In this document: positions 15,982 to 20,519 of the stretch, piece by piece
How positions within the stretch are numbered: position 1 is the first letter of the stretch
Layout: each line of letters opens with the position of its first letter
Translations under genes and position numbers: made by a program
Source: Fimbriimonadales bacterium
GTDB lineage: Bacteria > Armatimonadota > Fimbriimonadia > Fimbriimonadales > GBS-DC
Length of the DNA: 21,510 nucleotides
Assembly (NCBI GenBank): GCA_026416655.1
Contig: JAOAES010000197.1
Span: 1-21,510, forward strand
Reading direction: 5' to 3'
The notes under the pieces: model-generated
What the model saw: the letters and a program-made list of their open reading frames with translations, nothing else
What the model was told of the DNA's origin: nothing
The model's database searches: none

Positions 15982-17090
15982 GAATCGGCGTCGACGCACG
16001 CCTGCTCACCGGCGCGTACACGGGCGACCGCACCTACTGGCGCGGCTTGCTGAAGGCGTTCCACGAGATTCTAAATCCCGCCGAGCATCGCCTCGTGCTG
16101 TTCTCCACACGCCCGATTCCCGAAGGCACCCTGCCCGAATCGCCCCTGTACGAGCATGTCGTCGTCCCCACCTACAGCGAGCGGCTGTGGAGCCTGTTGC
16201 GCCTGCCTAAACTGACGCGAGAATACCGCTGCGACGTTATCCACACGCAGTACACCATCTCGCCTTTTTTCAAAATCCCCGCCGTAACGACGGTTCACGA
16301 CATCTCGTTTCTGATTGAGCCGCGCTGGTTCCCTCTCAAAGACAGGATTCTGCTGGGGCTTACCGTGCCTGCGTCTTGCCGCAGGGCGAGGCGCGTGCTG
16401 ACCGTCTCGGAAACCTCGCGCGAGGACATCATCGAGATCCTGCGCCTGCCCCCTGAAAAAGTGATTGCGACGCCAAACGGGTTGCCCGAAGGGTTCTATC
16501 CAATCGAGAAGGCGCTGGCGCAAGCCTGGGTACGGGAACAGTACGGTATCGAGCCGCCTTTCGCGCTGGCGGTCGGCGTGCTACAGCCGCGCAAGAACTG
16601 GGAACTCGCGCTGGTCGCCGTCTATTTCGCCCGCAAAGAGTATGACTTGCCTCTTCGTCTCGTGTTGACGGGTAAGCCCGGCTGGGCACGCCGCGCCTTA
16701 GACGAGGCAAAGCACGAGTTGGGAGCGCAGGAGTGGCTCATCGAGACGGGCTATGTGCCCGACGAGCATCTGGTCTGGCTCTACAACGCAGCGGAGGTGT
16801 TCCTGTATCCCTCGTTTTACGAGGGGTTCGGGCTGCCTCCGCTGGAGGCGATGGCGTGCGGCACGCCTGTAATCGCCTCCAACGGCGGCGCGCTTCCTGA
16901 AGTGGTCGGCTCCGGCGGTATCCTGCTCCCTCCAAACGAAGCGGGCTTGTGGGCAAACGCGATACGCACGATACTCACTCACGACGAGTTCCGCAGGAAC
17001 CTGCGCGAAAAAGCCCTGCAACGGGCGCAGTGCTTCTCCTGGCGCATCACCGCTGAGGGCACACTCAAAGCGTATGAGCAGGCGTTATAA
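15978..17090 (+). CDS. GT4-family glycosyltransferase
   Basis: The 370-residue protein is a two-domain GT-B fold retaining glycosyltransferase of family 4. It opens 'MRIGVDARLLTGAYTGDRTYWRGLL', where the usual glycine-rich acceptor/nucleotide loop is present in altered form. The C-terminal half has 'FALAVGVLQPRKNWELAL' (195-212) and the EX7E motif E282-GFGLPPL-E290 ('YEGFGLPPLEAMACGTPVIASNGGALPEVVG'). It should transfer a sugar from a nucleotide-sugar donor, probably in cell-surface glycan or glycolipid synthesis; the acceptor is unknown. The start is the GTG at 15978, overlapping the rsmG stop (GTGA), with GGGAGGG as a Shine-Dalgarno. It is the last gene before the origin-like gap, and no intrinsic terminator is seen after its stop. 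Confidence 0.92.
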   Translation: MRIGVDARLLTGAYTGDRTYWRGLLKAFHEILNPAEHRLVLFSTRPIPEGTLPESPLYEHVVVPTYSERLWSLLRLPKLTREYRCDVIHTQYTISPFFKIPAVTTVHDISFLIEPRWFPLKDRILLGLTVPASCRRARRVLTVSETSREDIIEILRLPPEKVIATPNGLPEGFYPIEKALAQAWVREQYGIEPPFALAVGVLQPRKNWELALVAVYFARKEYDLPLRLVLTGKPGWARRALDEAKHELGAQEWLIETGYVPDEHLVWLYNAAEVFLYPSFYEGFGLPPLEAMACGTPVIASNGGALPEVVGSGGILLPPNEAGLWANAIRTILTHDEFRRNLREKALQRAQCFSWRITAEGTLKAYEQAL

Positions 17091-17103
17091 CCCCCTGTGG
17101 AAT

Positions 17104-17136
17104 TGTGGATAACTCTGTGGAAAACTCCGTGGATGG
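17104..17136 (-). promoter_or_regulatory. DnaA-box array, inverted set (three boxes)
   Basis: TGTGGATAA at 17104-17112 is a perfect box in minus orientation. TGTGGAAAA at 17116-17124 has one mismatch. CGTGGATGG at 17128-17136 is degenerate. Starts are spaced 12 and 12 bp, about one helical turn, so all face the same side of the DNA. Confidence 0.8.
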
Positions 17137-17140
17137 GGAC

Positions 17141-17195
17141 TTCTCCACAGAGTTATCCACAGGTTATCCACAAGTTATCCACGGAGTTATCCACA
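17141..17195 (+). promoter_or_regulatory. DnaA-box array, direct set (five boxes)
   Basis: The boxes are TTCTCCACA (17141), TTATCCACA (17153), TTATCCACA (17164), TTATCCACG (17175) and TTATCCACA (17187). Starts are spaced 12, 11, 11 and 12 bp. Three are perfect and two have one mismatch. The set faces the inverted array, giving a head-to-head arrangement suited to a DnaA filament. Confidence 0.88.
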
Positions 17196-17252
17196 TCGAA
17201 ACCCCCGATATTTAGCATAGCTAATCGAACAGCAGGTCAGTAGACAAAAGTT

Positions 17253-17273
17253 GCAATTTGAGTTCAAAATTGC
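17253..17273. repeat. AT-rich inverted repeat inside the origin region
   Basis: GCAATTT and AAATTGC are perfect 7-bp arms around a 7-base loop (GAGTTCA). The segment lies in the AT-richest part of the gap and could be part of the unwinding element or a protein-binding site. Confidence 0.6.
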
Positions 17274-17295
17274 CCTTCAGAACCCCCCAATTTTA

Positions 17296-17311
17296 TCGAC
17301 CGCGCGGTCGA
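17296..17311. promoter_or_regulatory. Perfect 16-bp palindrome in the origin region
   Basis: TCGACCGCGCGGTCGA is fully self-complementary and lies 11 bp before the isolated DnaA box at 17323. It looks like a dimeric-regulator site. It is not the ParB parS consensus. What binds it is unknown. Confidence 0.6.
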
Positions 17312-17322
17312 AGTAGACAAAG

Positions 17323-17357
17323 TTATCCACAATTCACAGGGGACCTACTACTACAAC
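17323..17357 (+). promoter_or_regulatory. Basal-unwinding-type element: DnaA box, GC-rich spacer, DnaA-trio
   Basis: A perfect TTATCCACA (17323-17331) is followed by a degenerate box around ATTCACAGG. A GC-rich GGGGACC (17339-17345) comes next, then TAC TAC TAC AAC (17346-17357). In Bacillus the same order (box pair, GC-rich spacer, triplets such as TAC/TAT) is where DnaA loads onto single strands. The 14-nt distance from the perfect box to the triplets is close to the Bacillus arrangement as I recall it. Confidence 0.65.
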
Positions 17358-17370
17358 CATGGATCTCCAT

Positions 17371-17506
17371 GCTTAAGGGACATGAAATTCGATTGCGTGT
17401 GGAAAACTTTCGCACGCGCCCTGAAGAGTGTACCTGAAAGGCGCAAAAGGCAAAGGCGCACTGTGCAGACTTCGCGGGGAAACTTGGATTGAATGGGGGG
17501 ATATAG
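17371..17506. other. Remainder of the non-coding gap
   Basis: I see no gene or terminator here. One DnaA-box variant, TGTGGAAAA (17398-17406, minus orientation), is present. A short CATGGA-TC-TCCATG palindrome lies at its left edge (17358-17371). The rest is unremarkable purine-rich sequence. Confidence 0.5.
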
Positions 17507-17582
17507 GAGATTCCTCGCTGTGCTCGGAATGACGCACTTTGTCAACAGCGCGTGTCATTCCGAGCCGAAGGCGAGGAATCTC
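17507..17582. repeat. Interspersed palindrome downstream of rplL
   Basis: The left arm (17507-17533) reads GAGATTCCTCGC...GCTCGGAATGAC. The right arm (17554-17582) is its near-complement, GTCATTCCGAG...GCGAGGAATCTC. A second copy is at 3051-3120. Frames through it give the 'CHSERSEES' type peptide known from widespread bacterial interspersed repeats. It lies 14 bp past the rplL stop and could serve as a transcription terminator for rplJL, although no T-run follows. Confidence 0.85.
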
Positions 17583-17595
17583 TCGCAAGGCGCGT

Positions 17596-17994
17596 CTACT
17601 TGATTTCGACCTTCGCGCCAGCCTCTTCGAGCTTCTTCTTGATGTCTTCCGCCTCTTCCTTGCTCACGCCCTCTTTGACCTTCTGAGGCGCGCCGTCCAC
17701 GAGGTCTTTCGCCTCTTTCAGTCCGAGTTGCGTGATTTCGCGGATGACCTTGATGACCTGCAGTTTGTTGTCGCCGGCGGCAGCCAGAATGACATCAAAC
17801 GAGGTCTTCTCTTCGGCGGCGGGTGCGGCTTCTGCAGGCGCGCCTGCCATCATGCCGGGCATCGCCGCGACCGCGACGGGCGCAGCCGCCGACACGCCAT
17901 ACTTCTCCTGCAACGCCTTGACCAGTTCGTTCAGTTCCAGAACGGTCATCTCATCGATTGCCTGAATCAGTTCCTCAGCAGTCAGTTTTGCCAT
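17596..17994 (-). CDS. rplL: 50S ribosomal protein L7/L12
   Basis: L7/L12 forms the mobile stalk of the large subunit, bound as dimers to L10, and recruits translational GTPases. The 132-residue product has the N-terminal dimerisation helices ('ELIQAIDEMTVLELNELVKALQEKYGV'). An Ala/Pro-rich hinge with 'MPGMMAGAPAEAAPAAEEKT' (about 45-64) follows. The conserved C-terminal domain reads 'FDVILAAAGDNKLQVIKVIREITQLGLKEAKDLVDGAPQKVKEGVSKEEAEDIKKKLEEAGAKVEIK'-type sequence in order. Length is slightly above the usual 120-130. The ATG at 17994 has a strong GAGGAGG Shine-Dalgarno, and only 17 bp separates it from the rplJ stop. Identification is certain. Confidence 0.98.
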   Translation of the reverse strand: MAKLTAEELIQAIDEMTVLELNELVKALQEKYGVSAAAPVAVAAMPGMMAGAPAEAAPAAEEKTSFDVILAAAGDNKLQVIKVIREITQLGLKEAKDLVDGAPQKVKEGVSKEEAEDIKKKLEEAGAKVEIK

Positions 17995-18011
17995 CGTTGT
18001 GTCCTCCTCAA

Positions 18012-18590
18012 TCAGGATTGGGTTTCTGCCTTTTTATCGGCGACGGCTTGGAGCGTGCGCACGAACTGTCCGATGATTTCGGAGAGCGTGCCCACCAAGC
18101 CGGAGATGGGCGACTGGAGTGCGCCCAGAAACTGCGCGATCATTATGTCGCGCGGGGGGAGTTTCGCCAGCGTGTCTACCATCTCTGCGGGGTAGACGCG
18201 CTCGCCCAAAAGCAGTGCTTTCACTTCCGCCTTACGCGCCTGCTTGATGTAGTCGGTGAGCGCTTTTGCGGCGGCGGCTTCATCGCCCATGACGAAGGCG
18301 ATGGCGGTCATGCCGTGCAGGTACGGCTCCAGCCCTTCGGGCAGGTTGCCCCCGCGCGCAACGCGATAGAGCGTGTTCTTGACCACGCGCAGCTCCGCGC
18401 CCGACTGACGCAACTGCTTGCGCAGGTCTGTAATCTCGCGCACGTTCAGGCTGCGGTAGTCCACCAGAATCTGCGCTTTGGATTCTTGAATCCACGCGCG
18501 AATCTGGCGCACCTGCTCCTTCTTGTTGCCGCCGGCTTTCGCCTGCCACCGAACCGCGGCGCTGGTCTCTACAACTTCCGTTGTAGCCAT
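18012..18590 (-). CDS. rplJ: 50S ribosomal protein L10
   Basis: L10 anchors the L7/L12 stalk on 23S rRNA and usually autoregulates its own operon. The 192-residue product has 'KKEQVRQIRAWIQESKAQILVDYRSLNVREITDLRKQLRQSGAELRVVKNTL' type sequence at residues ~22-75, the standard L10 rRNA-binding domain. The C-terminal helix that binds L7/L12 dimers ends 'VADKKAETQS'. I use the ATG at 18590 because an excellent AGGAGG sits just before it. A longer reading to a GTG at 18728 would translate a palindromic repeat and a terminator. The operon here is only rplJ-rplL: rplK/rplA are not upstream and rpoB is not downstream. Transcription runs toward the origin-like gap. Confidence 0.97.
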   Translation of the reverse strand: MATTEVVETSAAVRWQAKAGGNKKEQVRQIRAWIQESKAQILVDYRSLNVREITDLRKQLRQSGAELRVVKNTLYRVARGGNLPEGLEPYLHGMTAIAFVMGDEAAAAKALTDYIKQARKAEVKALLLGERVYPAEMVDTLAKLPPRDIMIAQFLGALQSPISGLVGTLSEIIGQFVRTLQAVADKKAETQS

Positions 18591-18626
18591 TCGTATACAC
18601 CTCCTGGGTAGCTTTTCGCGCTTTTT

Positions 18627-18663
18627 TAAAACAAAAACGCGAGCCACGCCGCAGCCGGCTCGC
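18627..18663 (-). terminator. Probable intrinsic attenuator in the rplJL leader
   Basis: On the minus strand GCGAGCC (18663-18657) and GGCTCGC (18645-18639) form a 7-bp GC-rich stem with an 11-base loop. GTTTTTGTTTT follows immediately. This lies between the rplJ promoter and its Shine-Dalgarno, about 37 nt before the ATG. A terminator in this position fits transcription attenuation by the L10-L12 complex, as known in Bacillus. Confidence 0.65.
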
Positions 18664-18669
18664 ACCCGT

Positions 18670-18728
18670 GTGGCTTGAGCGTCTCGCTCAAGCATAACCC
18701 CACAGCACGGTCGGGACGACCGTGCCAC
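18670..18728. repeat. Palindromic element in the rplJL leader
   Basis: It contains GCTTGAGCG...CGCTCAAGC and GCACGGTCGGGACGACCGTGC hairpins and ends GTGCCAC, like the folC element at 8605-8658. The minus-strand frame spells 'LERDAQAT'. It sits inside the transcribed leader, upstream of the attenuator. Confidence 0.8.
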
Positions 18729-18812
18729 GACTGTGCGCCCTCCTCGGCAGGCGGACCGCTTGGCGGATTATGTCCCGTTCGGGACGCCTGCTGTCTGCGG
18801 TATGGCGAATAG

Positions 18813-18843
18813 AGTATACCTGATTCTCCCCCTGCAGGGTCAA
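18813..18843 (-). promoter_or_regulatory. rplJL promoter
   Basis: On the minus strand TTGACC (18843-18838) and TATACT (18818-18813) are separated by 19 bp. This would give a leader of roughly 215 nt. The -35 overlaps the stop codon of the upstream nitrilase-family gene (18840-18842). Confidence 0.55.
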
Positions 18844-19745
18844 GGGGCTGGATAGTAGAGGATTTCTTCCTGATCTTTGGTTTTAGCGCGGGCGAGGTAG
18901 CCACTGCCGTCGGGGGTTTTCGCTTTCGGGGCGACGATGGACGATTGCCCCTCCGCATACACATCAAAGAATCCGCCGACGCCCATCGGGTTGACGCCGA
19001 TAAGGTTCGGATGCTTCTGCACGCCGGCGAGCAGCCCGCCTTCCCAGCCCTGCGCCTCCTCCTTGGTCCACGGGAGCGGATTGTAGGAAGGCATTGCGAT
19101 TACGCGCACGCCGCGCTTCGCATGCTGATCGATCAGTTCGTGATAGAATCCATCCAGGCAGATTAGCACGCCCAGCTTGCCTGCGGGCGTGTTGACGACG
19201 GGCAGTTCGCGGGACGCAGGGCAGAGATTCAGCCCCGCTTCCTGCTCCAGCGGCACAAGGTTGATTTTGCGCTGGATGAGCGTGCGCTCGCCTTTCGGGT
19301 TATAGGTGTAGCAGACATTATACACGCATTCGCCCTGCGCAATCGGCGCGCTGCCCGCCACAATCCAGGCTTTGGCGACGCGCGCCGCCTCCGCAAAGGT
19401 GTCGTGGTAGACTCGCTCAATAAACGGACTGAGCGTGCGGAGCAGGACGCGCGTCGCCCCCGCAAAGCCGCCTTCTATCCCCAGCGGGTTAATCTGATAC
19501 CGTTCCATCAAGCGCATGCCCGCTTCGACCATCGTTCTGCTGTTCTGTACGCGCTCGAAATCTTGCGTGAAGATTAGCCCCAACCCCACGTCTTCAGGAA
19601 ACACGACCAGCAGCTCGCCTTTCGGGACTCGCTGCCGCACTGTGCGCATCAATCCCAGCACGCGCTCGCGGAACGCCTCCGCGCTGCGGTAGTCCTCCAG
19701 GCGATACTGCATCTGGATCGCGACCAGGGTAGCATTCTGCGCCAT
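18840..19745 (-). CDS. Nitrilase-superfamily carbon-nitrogen hydrolase
   Basis: The 301-residue cytoplasmic enzyme belongs to the Glu-Lys-Cys carbon-nitrogen hydrolases, which cleave amide or nitrile bonds. The triad is visible: Glu51 (LLVVFPED), Lys160 (LIQRKINLVPLE) and Cys196 (LGVLICLDGFYHE). The substrate cannot be deduced, because the region around Cys (CLD rather than CYD/CWE) and the 'GSAPIAQGECVYNVCYTYNPKGE' stretch fit a poorly characterised group. A longer frame to 19991 exists but has an un-enzyme-like N-terminus and would overlap hpt, so I start at the ATG at 19745. That ATG lies exactly 6 nt after a -10 box. The gene is divergent from hpt, 52 bp away. Its stop overlaps the rplJL -35. 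Confidence 0.88.
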   Translation of the reverse strand: MAQNATLVAIQMQYRLEDYRSAEAFRERVLGLMRTVRQRVPKGELLVVFPEDVGLGLIFTQDFERVQNSRTMVEAGMRLMERYQINPLGIEGGFAGATRVLLRTLSPFIERVYHDTFAEAARVAKAWIVAGSAPIAQGECVYNVCYTYNPKGERTLIQRKINLVPLEQEAGLNLCPASRELPVVNTPAGKLGVLICLDGFYHELIDQHAKRGVRVIAMPSYNPLPWTKEEAQGWEGGLLAGVQKHPNLIGVNPMGVGGFFDVYAEGQSSIVAPKAKTPDGSGYLARAKTKDQEEILYYPAP

Positions 19746-19751
19746 AACAGG

Positions 19752-19757
19752 ATTGTA
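19752..19757 (-). promoter_or_regulatory. -10 box predicting a leaderless mRNA for the nitrilase-family gene
   Basis: On the minus strand TACAAT is followed by six bases (CCTGTT) and the ATG at 19745. This is the fourth instance of the same spacing in the window. No Shine-Dalgarno is visible. Confidence 0.6.
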
Positions 19758-19797
19758 CCACACTGCCCCGAATCGGGTATCCTTGAGGCAGGGCGCG

Positions 19798-20352
19798 ATG
19801 AACTCTTTTACCGACAGCGCGTGGCTCAAACGCTTTCCCGAACTGGAGTTGCTGATTCCCAGTGAGACGCTGCAGGCGCGGGTGCGAGAACTGGGAGACC
19901 AAATCACGCGCGAGTACGCCGCGAATCCGCCGCTTCTGGTGGGCGTGCTGAAAGGCTCGCTGGTGTTCCTTGCGGATTTGATGCGAGCCATCCCCCTGCC
20001 TGTCTCCTATGATTTTGTCGCGATTTCCAGCTACGGCGCAGAGACGCAGTCGACGGGACAGGTGCGCCTGATTAAAGACCTCGATTCCCCCATTCACGAC
20101 CGCCATGTGCTGGTGGTGGAAGATATTTACGACACCGGGCTGACCCTGAGCTACCTGCTGGGGCAGTTGCGCCAGCGCGAGCCTGCGAGCTTGCGCGTCT
20201 GCACGCTGCTGAGCAAGCCCTCTCGGCATCAGGTGTCGGTCGAGCTTGCCTACTGCGGATTCGAAATTCCCGACCGTTTCGTGGTGGGTTACGGTCTCGA
20301 CTACGCCGAGCGGTATCGGAATCTGCCGTTTATTGCGGTGTTGCACGAATAG
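19798..20352 (+). CDS. hpt: Hypoxanthine(-guanine) phosphoribosyltransferase
   Basis: This cytoplasmic purine-salvage enzyme joins hypoxanthine or guanine to PRPP to form IMP or GMP. The 184-residue product shows the type I PRTase fold: 'LLVGVLKGSLVFLADLMRAI' (46-65), 'DFVAISSYGAETQSTGQVRLIKDLD' (72-96) and the PRPP-binding loop 'VLVVEDIYDTGLTL' (104-117). Near the C-terminus, 'IPDRFVVGYGLDYAERYRNLPFI' is diagnostic for hypoxanthine enzymes. Length is typical (about 175-190). I choose the ATG at 19798, with GAGG 9 nt upstream and a TATCCT box at 19778-19783. An earlier start at 19753 would overlap the divergent promoter. With the nucleoside transporter at 1751 it suggests purine salvage, but the two are not linked. 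Confidence 0.95.
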   Translation: MNSFTDSAWLKRFPELELLIPSETLQARVRELGDQITREYAANPPLLVGVLKGSLVFLADLMRAIPLPVSYDFVAISSYGAETQSTGQVRLIKDLDSPIHDRHVLVVEDIYDTGLTLSYLLGQLRQREPASLRVCTLLSKPSRHQVSVELAYCGFEIPDRFVVGYGLDYAERYRNLPFIAVLHE

Positions 20353-20353
20353 A

Positions 20354-20509
20354 GAGTTGGATAGATGCCCTCACCCCCAGCCCTTTTCGCGTGAGTGAGG
20401 GAGTTGGATAGATGCCCTCCCCCCCAGCCCCTCTCCCGCGACGCGGGAGAGGGGAGTCAAATTCCCCCTCTCCCACAGCGTGGGAGAGGGGGCAAGGGGG
20501 TGTGAGGGC
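20354..20509. repeat. Truncated plus full copy of the double-hairpin element between hpt and the next gene
   Basis: A 19-bp direct repeat, GAGTTGGATAGATGCCCTC, occurs at 20354-20372 and 20401-20419. After the first copy the element is truncated (CACCCCCAGCCC then unrelated sequence). After the second is a full 96-bp copy (20414-20509) with hairpins CTCTCCCGCGACGCGGGAGAG and CTCTCCCACAGCGTGGGAGAG. It is the same family as the mnmE insertion. It fills the convergent intergenic region, so it may act as a bidirectional terminator. Confidence 0.88.
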
Positions 20510-20519
20510 AACTCCCGTA

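Larger units (their letters stand above)
17091..17370. other. Probable chromosomal replication origin (oriC)
   Basis: This non-coding stretch holds at least nine DnaA-box-like 9-mers, five of them perfect TTATCCACA or its complement (17104, 17153, 17164, 17187, 17323). They are arranged as two phased arrays plus an isolated unwinding-type site. AT-richer DNA with palindromes lies between them (17205-17300). Such density of perfect boxes in under 300 bp is typical of bacterial origins. rsmG next door and mnmE in the same region support this. No dnaA or dnaN is adjacent, and flanking operons point inward, which is atypical. It could instead be a DnaA-titration site, though the trio motif argues for an active origin. 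Confidence 0.85.

Noticed and set aside
17296..17311. parS partition site
   Set aside because: The palindrome does not resemble the conserved TGTTTCACGTGAAACA type sequence, and no parAB is present.
17351..17588. Small minus-strand open frames in the origin gap
   Set aside because: They mostly translate the interspersed palindrome ('HSEHSEES' type peptide), a known artefact.
18591..18728. N-terminal extension of L10 to a GTG at 18728
   Set aside because: It would translate a palindromic repeat and the attenuator hairpin; the strong AGGAGG site marks the ATG at 18590.
19746..19991. N-terminal extension of the nitrilase-family protein
   Set aside because: The added sequence is Ser/Arg-rich without fold, overlaps hpt on the other strand and crosses the -10 box.
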